NCBI GenBank assembly: GCA_009760855.2
Contig: WPIO01000016.1
Coordinates: 1 to 64,000 of the forward strand
From: Cristatella mucedo
Taxonomy: Eukaryota; Bryozoa; Phylactolaemata; Cristatellidae
DNA length: 64,000 nt
Direction of reading: 5' to 3'
Every line of letters begins with the position of its first letter. Position 1 is the first letter of the stretch. A program made the translations under genes and the position numbers. A model generated the notes under the pieces. It was not told where the DNA came from, did no database searches, and was given only the letters and a program-made list of their open reading frames with translations. Positions 1 to 13,224 of this stretch are shown here, one piece after another.

Positions 1-195
1 TGCTACCAAGCTCTTGTGAATTGGTCAATCTGCTTGTTGCCATTGGGACTTGGAACTAGGGATAAGGTTATGGTAGTCATTCCTGTAATGGCCTCCTCTA
101 GCCGAGGTGACAGCTGCGAAGCCTTGTTGACGATCGTGTTCGATGATGGATGTTAGCTTGCAGTCGGATTTCAAGTATTTATTTTCCCACCGTAG

Positions 196-288
<93 letters not shown>

Positions 289-2694
289 GGAAAGAGGTCC
301 TGTCAGGCCGAACGGCAGGAAGGTTATGGTGGGTACCCTTAGCCCAAGCAGTACAAGGGAAGTGTCCTTTGTCTGCCACTACAAGACGTGTGGTTCAGTT
401 AGGCCTTTACAGGAGAGAGTTGGCCGTACAGCTGGCAAGCAATTGGGTAGCCAGCTGTTGCTATTAGCTCATTTGCAATGTCTAAACGATTTTGGTTAAT
501 CAGTTGGCCTTTACTGCTGCCCTGGGTCCGACCATAAGTGTAAAGTGCTCTTAATTTACGAGATAGGTCTGTTCTCCGTTGCCCACTGAAAGGGAAGTTA
601 TAACCGCAACGGCTATCAGGCGACTATAAATTGACAGATGAGACTAACGATTCAACTGGCCTCTAATAAACTCAAGCCGCATGCTGTGCAAAAAAGGTGT
701 ACGCTTTGAATTTGGGCTAATGGCTTCCATAGTTTGGTTAATCTTCTGAAAACATTGAGCATTGGTAACCGATCGGTTATCTCGATGGGAAAACTAACTA
801 TTCCGGGAAGGTTTTTCCGACCGGCATTAGCCCGAGTGCCATGGTAACAGCACTGTGACTAGTTAGCACTCATGTTACCAGAAGTTCTGGATCAAGTGGT
901 ACGAATACGTTGCAGCTTTGATTATCTGCTTAGGAATTAAGAAGCTGATAGGTTTTGCAACTATATTTCTGGGCAGCCAACCGCCAGCATCTCTAGCATG
1001 GCAGTGATATGCAGCGACATATACATAATATCTTACTCCTGGTCTAAATCTAATGGCAACTCAAAGTAGAGATGAAAGTAAGTCGGATCTGTGAACAGCA
1101 GCTGTCGATGCCCAGCGGTTCCGAGTGCTTCACTTGTCAGTTCTTTTGCTGACAGGAATGCTGCTACGTAAGAACGCTAGGCTGTAAATAGATTCTGGCA
1201 TGCGAAGTCGTTGTTGTACGAGTAAGGCAGCTTCACTAGCTAGCTGCAGGTCCTGACGGCCTCAACTGCAAGCTCGCATAGAGCCTCTTCATATCGCTCA
1301 TGTTGGACGAGCTTTTACGGCAGTTGGCAGCCTATGGGCATGTGATAGAAGCAAAGAGGTGTATTTTATCATATCGTATTTGGTGGTGATCTGTGACTGC
1401 TCCATCCCCGTCGTCTCTTTTCTGCACTAAATTGATGTCTACACTGGTGCAGATGTTTCCCGGATTGCAGAGAAGGTATGTATTTTCTACTAGATGGTCT
1501 CAATATGGCTATTCCTAGCTATTTCTTACCGGTTTATAGTCGAAAGTGCCTGTAGGTGAATCAAAGAAACACCAAGTTGTCATTGACTGAAACACACGGT
1601 AGTAAATAGACATGTAGTCGAGTTCTAGTGGTCATAGGCTAGTTCCTGCCAAACCCGCTCTACTCTGGTCATGCTGCTGAACTAGGGTAAGACGAGCGGC
1701 CATTAGGTTAAACATCTTTAAAATTACGGATGCGCCAACAACAACAGGGGAACTAAACAAGTCTAAAGCGAGAGTCCTAAACAAAGCACACTGTAGGGGC
1801 ACAAGACGATGCAGCAAGCTCGAACAAACGTGTTAGTTGGGGTCAGTCGGCTTCCGCAGTCCTTTCGTTGTACCGACTCCGAGTCAAACAGTATGAGCGT
1901 ACGCCGTCCAAAACCCGGCTGGCTGAGTAACTGCTGGCTAGTCCGAGTCGACAACTACCACAGTCGTAAGCTTCCACCGAAAGATGCCAACACACGGGGG
2001 TCACGAACACGCTACGCAGGGAACGTGGAATAAACAAGTCTCAACCACGAGCGAGCTATCCAGCTCTGCTCGGGCCTTGGGTACTCGTTCCCTTGCGTTC
2101 GTGGCAGCATCGCCGGAGCACGCCTGCCCGAATCCAATTGCATAACTCGGCGAGACCGTGAGCCTCCAACACTACGTCATACTCGGCCAACTTCTCCTAC
2201 CCAAGAGCCCTGGTGACCTCACGTCAATTCACATGCCGTAGGCCCTTGCCGGTTACCCCTACCCTCATTATAGCCGCCCAGTCCCAGCCAACCGAACCAA
2301 AACTGGGTACAGACAGGTGTGACCTGTGCCCTTGGATAGACAAACTGACCGTTATAGCATGACCTAACAGACTGCTGGAGACGGTTGCTGCAGACGGTTG
2401 CTTCAAGGTTCTGGCAGATAGGAACACACAATTCTAGGATTCTGGCCGGCAGGGACGAAATTCAGGGTGGGACCCAACATTGACAATGTGGAATTGTAAT
2501 GCACAGTTCGGTGCATGTTTTCGACCAGAGGTTGTGCAAGCAAGTAGTGCTGAGTGTGTCGTGTTTTGCTTTAGCATAATAATCCAGGCATAATATTCGC
2601 TATCTGATGCATGCATGTCAGATCAAGCTATCTTTCAGTGACTTGTAAAGCACGTAGAAAGATATTTTTTTCATTCCGGGCACTATACAAATAT
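1..2694. other. Gene-poor flank
   Basis: Apart from a GA microsatellite near 196-294 I see no gene here. Open frames are short, overlap one another on both strands and have no recognisable domain. No LINE tail or tRNA is evident. Confidence 0.5.
196..294. repeat. (GA)n microsatellite
   Basis: An almost pure GA run with a few AAAG interruptions. The Arg/Glu or Ser/Leu reading frames across it are artefacts of the dinucleotide repeat. Confidence 0.97.
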
Positions 2695-3425
2695 TGTATT
2701 GTAGTTATGCAATGTAATGTATCTCCGTCTGTAACTCCACAAAGTCATAAAGACCTTGTGGGTATTACGCAGGAGAGTTTTGTATAGCACACTCACAGCC
2801 TAAGCAGCTTTCGGCATGCATTCGGTAGCCAACAGACTTCGTCTCACGAAACAAAGAAAAATTAGGAAGCATAGCGGATTCAGGAGAACAGTTGAGGTAG
2901 TGAGTAGCTTACAAGTAGCAGCTCAGGACCGCTGAAAAGGATGTGCGATAGCCGGCAGTAGAAGAGTAGCTGTCGTTTCGTAAGAATTGTGGAAGCAAGT
3001 TCCACAGTTTAGGACCTGCAGAGCTAAAGCTTCTATCGCCAACGGTCTTTAAGCGGAGGAATGGGACAGCTAATTTATTGTCCACACAGGACCTGAGGGC
3101 ACGAACAGGTTGAAACTGATGCAGCAGCTCAGCTAGGTACGAAGGAGCCAAGCCGTGGCCTGCCTTGTGGGTCTGCGTACGAACTTTGCTCTGTATCCTT
3201 TGCTCAACCGGCAACCAGAATGTCATTGTTAACACGGAGGAGGGCAGTTTCAGTGGAGTGCTGCCTCTTGAACCCTGATTGAAATGTTTCTGGCATTCCA
3301 TTATTTTCAGCATGTTCAACCAGCTGCTTAGCAACAATTTTTTAAGAATCTCTGATAAGAAAGGAAGAAGGGAAACTGGGCGATAGTTTGCTAGGACCTC
3401 TTTGTCTAATCCAGGCTTTTTAAGA
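2695..3425 (-). mobile_element. LINE family B fragment, 3' end plus RT pieces
   Basis: Read on the minus strand, this ends in an ACATT-type tail (plus strand TGTAATGTAATG near 2710). The frame at 2909-3337 encodes the post-RT C-terminal domain, with WLPVEQRIQSKV, HGLAPSYLAELLHQFQPV and SSAGPKLWNLLPQF. Further 5', about 3309-3420 encodes the RT motif NYRPVSLLPFLSEI, so the middle of the RT is missing by deletion. The same family recurs at 29933-31057, 39247-39580 and 42019-42215. It is a dead non-LTR retrotransposon copy. Confidence 0.88.
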
Positions 3426-4324
3426 ATGCAATGAATGGGTATCGTGATTCTATTTTACTGTTCATGTGGATAGAAAGGGTTGCCTCTGAATTTGCAGGCA
3501 AAGAAAAGATGAGCGATTTGAAAACGCAGAACAATCAAAGACAGTGGCACAAATGACAAATGACACAAATGACCGTGACCTTGAGAGCTTGTAGTGGCAA
3601 TAACGAAATATGGTCACTCTCTTTGGCTAGTTTAACAAAGGTTGCCTAGGTGTGAGTTATAAAAAGGAGTAGTAATTTGTGATTAGTATTATATTGTGAG
3701 TGTATGGATGGTGCATTGCTCAAGTCATTGAGCTATGGCTATTGCTGTTCCAGCAGCAGCACCCTAGGTCCAGGGTTTGAAGACTAGAGTTTCAGTGAGT
3801 GCTTGCATCGGCTGGAGCCGAATGAAGCCGTACTGCTTCGATCGAGTGCTTTAGTGCTTGGATCGAGCCGTAGTGCATTTTCATGTAGTAACTGTATCTT
3901 GCTAGTGGAGATGTGTAAATGCACTGACAGTGCTGAAGTCATATGCAGCACTGGTGCACGCACTGTGAGTGTAAGAATGCATGTATGGCCTTGAATGAGT
4001 ACCTTAACCCAGACACAATAAGCTTGAAAAAGCAGACTAAGTCAATGTGGCATGGTATTGGAGGTGAGAGCTTATAATATTTGACAAGGTCACTGGAAAT
4101 CTCCTAAGTTGTGCATTAAGGGACCAGTCTCCTTTGATGACAAATCCCCAAAAGAGCAGGCAATGAGGCCCGTGAATTGGTTGTTTTGATTACTGAGGAC
4201 CAGGAAAGTTTAGCAAAGCTACCTCACTCGAATTGTTCAGCTTTTGATATTGAACTCAGCGCAAAGAATGAGTGAACTTTGTGCAGATATATGTAAAGGC
4301 TGAACCTCAGATCCTTTGGAGATT

Positions 4325-4615
4325 GTGCCTTTAGTTCGTATGTTCCCAAAGCCCAGTATGCATTCTCGCCTTGTGTCACGTCATCTCCTGGCTTGACCAC
4401 ATTCAAAAGGAAACTAAAAACCCACCTATATATCACAGCCTTAAATTGCACGCTTACCGTGTTCATGTCACCCCTAAACATGTTATTCTTGTTTTTTATT
4501 GAGCATGCTACCACAAACCAATCGATTGTGCTTCGTTTGCAGCAAATGCAAATTCCCTTGAAAGAGATTTAGTTCTCTGAGGGTGCTTTATCAAATGTAA
4601 TATTATTCTAATAAA
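4325..4615 (+). mobile_element. LINE family A 3' end
   Basis: Degenerate remains of the RT C-terminus (TTCAAAAGGAAACTAAAAAC region) run into the family A 3' UTR, with its GAGATTTAGTTCTCTGAGGG hairpin loop and an ATT-rich tail. It lies in the intron-derived part of the duplicated block, and 53990-54340 is the paralogous insertion, so it entered before the duplication. Confidence 0.8.
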
Positions 4616-4785
4616 AATAAGGCCAAGCATCTAATACATTTTATTGTATGAGCAAGATTTAAGTTAATTTTGTAAAAGGACCTGTCAAGTTGCACAAGTC
4701 TCTCGTCTCATACAGCTTCAGATATCAACACAGACAGCGCTCTGCTGCTGCCTGTATTCACAGAATGCACCGTTCGCTGTAGCAG

Positions 4786-5672
4786 AGCAGCAGCCAGCAC
4801 TGCTGAACTTCGGCCAGGCCTCCAGCAGCTTCCGGAAGCTTTTCCAGTGCTTCGACCTGTCTGTGACTTCAGAGGGGCATCTGCTGCTGGCTGCCATGCA
4901 GCACGGCTTGAAGGAATACAGTCAGATCGGCATAGAGCTGAGCGGCTGGAAACCTGTTAGGCTGAGCGACGGAGAGGAGGACTGTGCCATTGCAGTGCAG
5001 TCCCTGCAGGACGGACGTGCTGCTGTCGGCTTGTACTACTCAGGACTCGTCCTGCTGCTCAGACGCAGCTCTGCTGCTGCTGCTGCTGCAGGCGACTCAC
5101 CGGGAACGTGGCTCGAGGACCGACGTGTCACTTGGCTGCCATGGTCTCCCAGGAAGCTGTCCTCACTCGGCGATCTGCTTGCTGTGACCCAGGTTGGTGG
5201 TCCAGGGCTGCAGCTGCTGCAGCTGAGCTCGGGGCAGCTGCTGCACAGCAGCGAGTACCAGTACGACATACGCAGCGTGGCCCTCACTGCTGCTGCTCTG
5301 GTCACTGCGAGCTGGAGCAAGGTGAAGCTGGACGATGGCAGAGAGCCGGACGTAGTGGACAGCTGCAGCCACCGACGTGACAGACAATGGAGACACGAGC
5401 TGAGCAGCGAGGAGCTAGCGCTGGGCGTCTGTGCTGCAGGCAGCATCGTGTACGTGGCTGTGGTAGGGCAGCAGGGAGACAGGAGCAGGCACTGTGTGAG
5501 GGCGCTCTGTGCTGTGACTGGGCAGGTGCAGCAGCAGGTGCTCTCCTACAGCAGCCACGGACTGCAGCTGCCTCGGTGCCTGTCACTGGGCGGAGGACAG
5601 AGGACCATGCTAGCCGTGCTGGACTGGGACCAGCGGACTGTGAGCGTGTACCCTGCAACAGCTAAGAGCTAA
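4786..5672 (+). CDS. Beta-propeller-like terminal exon, truncated TRIM paralogue
   Basis: The exon encodes about 294 residues ending in VSVYPATAKS. I place its start after a CAG acceptor at 4783-4785, because the same frame and splice context occur in the paralogue at 54538. An ATG at 4863 gives a 269-codon open frame. The protein has repeated Leu/Ser-rich strands such as GPGLQLLQLSSGQLLHSSEY and LSSLGDLLAVTQVGG, consistent with NHL/WD-like blades, but I see no diagnostic motif, so the fold is inference. Relative to 54538-55436 it has a longer Ala run and lacks a short insert after TQ. No RING/B-box exon lies within 4.8 kb upstream, so this is probably a partial paralogue. Whether it is expressed is unknown; the open frame argues for recent duplication or retained function. 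Confidence 0.65.
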
Positions 5673-5788
5673 GAGCTGGATGTCTGCGACATGCAGCTCT
5701 GGGCCAGCACTGTATGTCACTTCGTTTGACTGATGCCGATGAAGGCATTTACTTACCTTGTAACGTAGCGATGCATTGATAATCCATC

Positions 5789-5794
5789 AATAAA
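5789..5794 (+). promoter_or_regulatory. Polyadenylation signal AATAAA
   Basis: A canonical AATAAA lies about 117 bases after the stop of the 4786-5672 exon. The paralogous 3' flank near 55540 has a mutated version without an exact AATAAA. Confidence 0.55.
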
Positions 5795-5839
5795 TAATCC
5801 AGGATTCAAGAATCCCCTTGTGATTCAGCGAGTTCCACT

Positions 5840-7553
<1,714 letters not shown>

Positions 7554-7560
<7 letters not shown>

Positions 7561-7702
7561 GTAGGTGGTTTTTCCGTTTGGCAGGCTCACCCTCGAAGAG
7601 GAGCATTTTTTCATTCGATCTCGCTATTTGCTCGATCTTTTTACAAAATGCTCCTCTTCAAGTGTATGTCTGCCAAAAGGAAAAACCCTCGACTACTCAA
7701 CA
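7554..7702. repeat. Imperfect inverted repeat at the left element end
   Basis: Arms of about 56 bases (7554-7609 and 7645-7702) are imperfect reverse complements. Landmarks are GGTTTTTCCGTTTGGCAG against CTGCCAAAAGGAAAAACC, and GAAGAGGAGCATTTT against AAAATGCTCCTCTTC. The loop has TCGATCT twice. The right arm runs into the left TIR, so the foldback spans the element border. Confidence 0.85.
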
Positions 7703-7792
7703 AATGCAGAACATAGTATTACTATATAATGGTAAGCATTTCTGCAAACTCTACTCAACTATATACTATAGTATCATTTATTTAATTTAAAT
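7672..7792 (+). repeat. Left terminal inverted repeat
   Basis: It matches the reverse complement of 35866-35972. Shared blocks in order are CGACTACTCAACA, TTGCAG-like, TTTCTGCAAACT and CTCAACTATATACTATAGTA, ending in an ATTTAA-rich stretch. A 10-base gap separates the middle blocks. The PolB start follows 23 bases later. Confidence 0.9.
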
Positions 7793-7814
7793 ACAATTTA
7801 TTTCCTTAATATAA

Positions 7815-10800
7815 ATGGCTGAGAAAATTAAATGTTCACGACGCGAGGGTGAATCATGTAATGAGCATGCTAGGAGGCTAGTATCTTCATATGAGGAAAA
7901 GTTTGGAGTTAAACCATCTTTTAATAAGAAATATTGTAGATCTTTTCGAGTTGTTCGCTATTCAGTTTCTGCCGATGTTATAAAATTATTAGTTGAAACT
8001 TTATTAGCACACAAAGTAATAACACCTAGAAAGGGAAAACAGATAGTTTCTTTAGCGAAACAAAACGTCTTCGTAAGATTGATGCTAGTGGTTGGTTTTT
8101 AGGGAGGAAAACTGCTAATGGTAATGAGATTGAATATGAATATGAGGGTTTTAAATTAGAAGATTCAGATGCAATTACTTTCAAAATAAATTGTACTCCA
8201 GGGTTAATTGATGTTATGAATTGTGTTTATTCTTGCATAAACAATGTAAAATTATTCTTGTTATTCATATTAAATTAGAAAATGCAAAGGGTGAAACCAT
8301 GTTTGCTGTATTGAATGGTTCATCACCAACAATTTTGAATAGGGTCTCTCATTTCGGATCAATTTTTGGAAAACATTATGATATAATGAATAAGACTCTT
8401 GATAACTGGAATGAGGGTGGTTCATCTTGTAGGGCTGTTAGCATTGTTAGTGCATATGCAAAGTTTACAAGATATACTCCTCAAATTGGTAGTTCTTACA
8501 TTTACTCTTCCTGATAAATTAAAAAAGAAGAGATGCATCATAAATATTAAGAATACTGAAGATAATTATTGTGCACTGTGGTGTGTTTTAAGAGATTACA
8601 TCCTAGAAATGATCATAAAGAAACAACACATGATTTAAGGAACATATTCCATGAGAAGTATTTAAATATATTACATTTACTAAAAGGATTATTTACATCA
8701 AGTAATGAAGATGATCTAAGGAATAAATTTAGTATTAATAACAGTGTTCCAATTAGAGTTGAAGATATTCCAAAACTTGCTAAACTATTTAATATTACTA
8801 TAAATGTTTATGAATACACTTATTCCTTATTTCCACTAATTGTTAACTCTGAGGAAAGTGAGAATCACGTAGATCTTTTTTTTGTATACTAATCAAGGAA
8901 AATCTCATTAAGCATTGAGAAAAATTGTAATGCTCTATGTAGGACTGAAAAAGGTAGTGGGAGGACTAGATTATTTTGTAAAAGATGTCTTTCAGGGTTT
9001 TATGAGTAAGAAAAATTAGATGAGCATATTATTGATTGTAAGTCAGAACACTGTGGAACGTCTAAAATGAAAATGCCTCACGCAAATAGTATTAAGGATG
9101 GAACTAGAGATTTAGCTATGTTTGGAGATTATAACAAAATGATTAAATCACCATTTGTTGCATATGCCGACTTTGAATGCTCATTAGGATCAATTGATCA
9201 ATCCAGACGAATCAATAAAGGTTCTTTTAACCAACATAAACCTTGCTCAGGTGCATATGTTATTGTAAATCATGAAGGAAAGATAGTATCACATTATACT
9301 TAAACTTTTTTATTTGATTGTGTCGATAAATTCATTATTTCATTACAAAAAATATTTCAAAAAGAATAAAGAGGACCTTAAGAAAGTGCTTAAAAGATAT
9401 AAAATATATGATCAATCATCGATGACAGAAGAAGAGAAAAAAGAATATGATAATGCAAGTGCTTGTTGGATATGTGGGAAATTCTTAGATAAAGAGAAAA
9501 AAGTAGTAGATCACTGCCATTTAACTGGTAAATACAGAGGAGCAGCACGTGGGTCTTGCAACTCAAAACTAAAAATCTCTGTAAATCCTTAAAACTTCCA
9601 GTATACATTCATAATCTTAGAGGGCATGATTCTCATTTAATTGTTAGCTCACTTAATTGTGATCAAGATAAAAAGCAAGTAATTGCTAATAATAAAGAAA
9701 GATTTTTAAGAATTGATTTTGATGATATTGGTTTTAGAGATTCATATCAATTGTTGCAAAGCTCCTTACCTAATGTGATGAAAAATTTATCAAAAGCTGA
9801 GGATAAGTTTGCTGCAATAAGGCAACATTTTAATGAGTTTGAAGGTAAACAATATGATGATAAAAATATAGCATCAATAGCTAGAAAAGAAGTTTATCCT
9901 TATGATTATATGGATTCTTTTGCTCGATTTAAAGAAACGAGATTACCACTAATTGAAAAGTTTTATTCTAGTCTTAGTGGTGATATTTCAAAAGAAGATT
10001 ATGATCATGCGAATAAAGTATGGAGAGCATTTGAAATAAGGAACTTAAAAGAGTATCACAGTTTATATTTAAAGTTAGATGTTTTAGGATTGGCAGATGT
10101 TTTTGAAAGGTTTCGCGAACTAATAATTAAGAGTTATGAAATAGATCCTGCAAAGTTTATAACTACTCTACAATTAACTTGGACTGCAGGCTTAAAACAC
10201 ACTGGTGTTGTTCTTGAATTATTAACCGATTCAGATATGTATTTATTCTTTGAGAAAGGAATACGTGGTGGGATGACACAAGTTTCAAAACGATTTGCTA
10301 AAGCAAATAATCCAAAATGTGTATATTTTGATACTGAGAAATTAACTTCATATCTTTTATATTTTGATGCAACTAATTCATATGGATGGGCAGTGAAACA
10401 GAATTTACCAACTGGTGGTTTTAACTTCTTATCAAAGCAAAAAATAACATTATGGAATGAGAATAAAGATGATATGATTTAGAAATTTAAAACATCATCA
10501 AACAAAGGTTTTGTTTTTGAAGTTGATACGCATTGTCCTAAAGAAAAACATGATTATTTCTCTGATTATCTTTTACTTCCAGAGAACAAGAGAATAACTA
10601 AAGACAAATATTCTAAATATCAAAGGGGATTTAATAGAGGAAGTGATCCAGAACTAGTCGAAAAACCAGTATTAGAATTAGAACCAAAAGAAAATATATT
10701 ATACATTTTCTTAATCTTAAGAATTGTATTGATTTAGGTTAGGAACTAACAAAAATGCATAGAGTATTACAGTTTGAACGGTCTAATTGGTTAAAAAAAT

Positions 10801-11836
10801 ACATTGATAATAATACAGCTCATAAAAATAATGCAAAAAATGATTCTGAAAAGGAATTCTTTAAATTAATAATGCTTCCTTTGGTAAGACAATGGAGAAT
10901 GTTCGTGGAAGGAAAAACGTTGAATCGTTAAATAGAGAATTGAGTGAAGATTTAGTTACAATGAATAAGACCTATAGAAGTCCAAAATTTGTTGATAGAA
11001 AGATATTATCTAATAACATTGTTAGTATAGAAAGTAATACGGAATCAGTAACACTTAATAAACCTATTTATGTCGGATTTTGTCTTATTGATTTGTCAAA
11101 GATGTTGATGCGAAAATTCTAATAACTAACAATGAAGAAAAGATATGACTCAGAAATAAACTTGTTATATACTGATACTGATTCACTTGTTATGGAGATT
11201 TTTACAGAAGATGTTTATAAAGACTTTATTTAATATCCAGAAACGGTAGATCTAAATACTTTTCCTGATGATTATCCATTTTGGAAAGATGAGAAAGCAA
11301 AAAGTATTATAAAAAGTAATAGCAAGGTCGTTGGGAAGTTTAAAGATGAGATAACGGATAAAATTAAAACAGCGACACTAAATGAATGTGTTTTCTTAAG
11401 ATCAAAACTGCATTCTTATACATCTGTAATGATGAAGATATTCTTGATTTAAGATGAAAAATCAATAGGAAAACAAAGTTTGTAAGTGAAATGAATGAAA
11501 GATATAACAAAGAAGGGAAGCAGAGATCTAAATCTAAAATCTAAAAAAGCAAATGGAGTAAATAAAACTGTCGTTGATAAGATTTAAAAAAAATTCAGAT
11601 TTTAAGTTATGTCTTAGTACTACAGTAGATAAATCTTGTGAGCAATCATTGATTAGAAGTGAAAAACCAATAGTGTTAACTGTTAGACATAACAAAGTTG
11701 CACTATCAGCATTCAAATCAAAAAGATATTGGTAAGACTGTGGTTGGTGTAGTTACGCATACGGTCATTACAAGATTGCAAAGGCATTAAGTGAAGGAAC
11801 AAATCCAGGTCATTGTAAAAATTTAATATTAGTATA
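7815..11836 (+). pseudogene. Protein-primed family B DNA polymerase with endonuclease VII-like insert
   Basis: This is the element's replicative polymerase, expected to copy linear DNA using a terminal protein primer. Segments fall in shifting frames (7815-8102, 8221-8514, 8569-8892, 9067-9303, 9314-9592, 9556-10482, 10892-11122 and beyond). Order of landmarks: an N-terminal region of unknown function, a Cys-rich finger near 8935-9060, exonuclease motif YADFEC (about 9160), an endonuclease VII-type CWICGKF...DHCHLTGKYRG insert (about 9460-9560), exonuclease motif NLRGHDSHLI (about 9612), YPYDYMDSF, polymerase motif A FDATNSYGWA (about 10363), LTKMHRVLQF, a frameshifted motif B region, motif C YTDTDSLV (about 11168), and the conserved C-terminal SYAYGHYKI near 11750. 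Catalytic Asp residues of motifs A and C remain. At least six frameshifts and several TAA/TAG stops make it inactive. The first ATG at 7815 is chosen because it opens the first frame right after the TIR. Confidence 0.95.
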
Positions 11837-11837
11837 G
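11831..11837 (+). promoter_or_regulatory. TATAG start-proximal motif
   Basis: AGTATAG directly abuts the ATG at 11838. It is one of a series of TATAG-type motifs just before start codons in this element. Confidence 0.45.
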
Positions 11838-12053
11838 ATGCCAAAAAGGAAGGGTGAAAATACTAAACCAATACCAGTAAATAAAGCTAGATTTGCAGAT
11901 AAAGGGAAAAAGGAAAGAGATAAAATACGTGTTTATTTTACAAGAGGAAATACAACTATACGACTCAATGGAGAAATTAAATATATATTAAAAAACTTAT
12001 TTTTACTATTATGGGATGGATCCCAAAGAATATTTTCAAGTTTCAGAAATTGA
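11838..12053 (+). CDS. Small basic protein, unknown
   Basis: An open frame of 71 codons begins one base after the polymerase's final stop. The N-terminus MPKRKGENTKPIPV is strongly basic and could bind DNA. The last 20 residues are hydrophobic and run into the next frame, so it may be the front half of a gene whose back half is the acidic frame at 12016. I do not recognise a family. Confidence 0.45.
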   Translation: MPKRKGENTKPIPVNKARFADKGKKERDKIRVYFTRGNTTIRLNGEIKYILKNLFLLLWDGSQRIFSSFRN

Positions 12054-12393
12054 AATAACTAGTTCTGATAGTGAATCCGAATATTCAGAAGACTCAATCG
12101 ATGATCCTGACTACGATCCAGAAATGGAAACTGAATTAGAATCTGAATCTTACGAGTCTGAAGAGTCTTCATATATTGATACTGAATCTGAATCAGAAGT
12201 AGATTTAGAAGAATTTCTATTTGATAAGCATATAGAAGAACTTAGTGAGAATGAAATTAAATCATATAAAAATGTTCTTCATGAAAAGATATGTGCTGCA
12301 GATAAATCTGAAGGAGAAGAGATTAAATTTCAATTAAATAAAATTATCTTTTCATATATAGAAAATGGCTGTATCAAGAATTTTAAGTTGTGA
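12016..12393 (+). CDS. Acidic Ser/Glu-rich protein
   Basis: An open frame of 125 codons, intact. Residues 10-75 are extremely acidic with SDSESEYSED and ESESEVDLEE runs; the C-terminal third is ordinary and probably helical. Similar acidic proteins in DNA viruses bind basic virion proteins, but that role is inference. It overlaps the previous frame by 38 bases and the next gene by 29 bases. No homologue recognised. Confidence 0.5.
   Translation: MDPKEYFQVSEIEITSSDSESEYSEDSIDDPDYDPEMETELESESYESEESSYIDTESESEVDLEEFLFDKHIEELSENEIKSYKNVLHEKICAADKSEGEEIKFQLNKIIFSYIENGCIKNFKL
12354..12364 (+). promoter_or_regulatory. TATATAG motif before start
   Basis: CATATATAGAAA directly precedes the ATG at 12365, inside the end of the upstream acidic gene. 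It matches the shared TATATAG-AAAA-ATG arrangement. Confidence 0.55.
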
Positions 12394-12640
12394 ACAATCT
12401 CGAGAAATGGCAACAAAGATCTGCCTTCAAAAGCTTTAAGGACAACATCAACGAATAGTTAAACATTCACTTGATAAACTTATTTCGGATATTGATAGTT
12501 CATATATTAGTATTCTTATTGAGATCTGTAATATTTGTGATATACTTATGGAAAGTCGTGGTAAGATAAATGAGATGCCTGAAGAGGTAAATAAAACATC
12601 TGAAACCCCAAAAACAAAACCAGGTGTACAAATTCTATAA
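12365..12640 (+). pseudogene. Small helical protein with one in-frame stop
   Basis: From the ATG at 12365 a 91-codon frame runs to TAA at 12638, broken once by TAA at 12437. The product is mainly helical with a Cys pair motif (EICNICDILME) and a Lys/Pro/Thr tail. I chose this start because it sits four bases after TATATAG. Without the single stop it would be a complete small gene. Function unknown. Confidence 0.5.
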
Positions 12641-12681
12641 TCTTAATCTTTAAATCTGTGTGCATGTAATTTTTTTATTAT

Positions 12682-12692
12682 TATATAGGAAA
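12682..12692 (+). promoter_or_regulatory. TATATAG motif before start
   Basis: TATATAGGAAA directly precedes the ATG at 12693 and follows about 45 bases of AT-rich spacer after the previous stop. Confidence 0.55.
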
Positions 12693-13188
12693 ATGGCTGA
12701 AATTAACTGACCCAATACTTGCAACTACAGCTGTTGCACTTAAATCTTATATTGACCACCTTTTTAAATCAAGAATGACAGCATATGATGAACAACAACT
12801 CAATTCTGATATTTCAGTTATGACTATTACATCTGTTAAGAAATTATATCTTGATGAAGCAGATATTGAAGCACAAAAGATTATTAGTGCTGTGCAAACA
12901 GATGTTCTATCAGGTCTTGAGACAAGAGTTAGATCTAAGGTTGATGCTCTTCTTGATGATCCTAATGAAAATGCAGGTTACACGACTTGGATCGCAACGC
13001 AACTTCCAACTCTATCTACCGTTTTCTTTGGTTTATCTGTAGTTAAGCGTGACGTCGCTTGAATTGTTAAAGATGAGTGTTATGCAGTTCTTCCTGATAT
13101 TTCCGATGGTATGAGTGCTAAACAAAAAGCCACAGCAGCAGCACTAGTAGCACAAGAACAACCACAACCTGACCCAAGCAATGTTTAA
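12693..13188 (+). pseudogene. Unknown alpha-helical protein, frameshifted
   Basis: The ATG at 12693 follows the shared motif. A one-base frameshift within the first codons moves the reading into the frame that is open at 12775-13062, and a TGA at 13060-13062 interrupts it before the final TAA at 13186. Landmarks include DEADIEAQKIISAVQTDVL, a hydrophobic stretch LPTLSTVFFGLSVV and an Ala/Gln/Pro-rich tail. About 160 residues. Family not recognised. Position among structural and replication genes suggests an element-specific protein. Confidence 0.55.
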
Positions 13189-13213
13189 TCAATTTAAATA
13201 AGAAAATAAATAA

Positions 13214-13224
13214 ATATATAGAAA
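13214..13224 (+). promoter_or_regulatory. TATATAG motif before start
   Basis: ATATATAGAAA directly precedes the ATG at 13225, the clearest instance in front of an intact gene. Confidence 0.6.

Larger units (their letters stand above)
3440..5830 (+). repeat. Segmental duplication, copy 1 (TRIM gene 3' half)
   Basis: This block is a diverged copy of about 53160-55700. Shared landmarks in the same order are a tRNA-like piece near 3710-3800, a family A LINE tail, then an exon encoding a probable beta-propeller and its 3' flank. Copy 1 lacks any RING exon upstream within the window. Confidence 0.85.

Noticed and set aside
143-499. Arg/Glu-rich frames over the GA run
   Set aside because: Dinucleotide repeat artefact. 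The same applies to 6460-6777 and 39658-40052.
9390-9608. Minus-strand 72-codon frame
   Set aside because: It is opposite the endonuclease VII-like part of PolB and is a shadow.
11534-11716. Minus-strand 60-codon frame
   Set aside because: It lies opposite the conserved C-terminal part of PolB and is a shadow.
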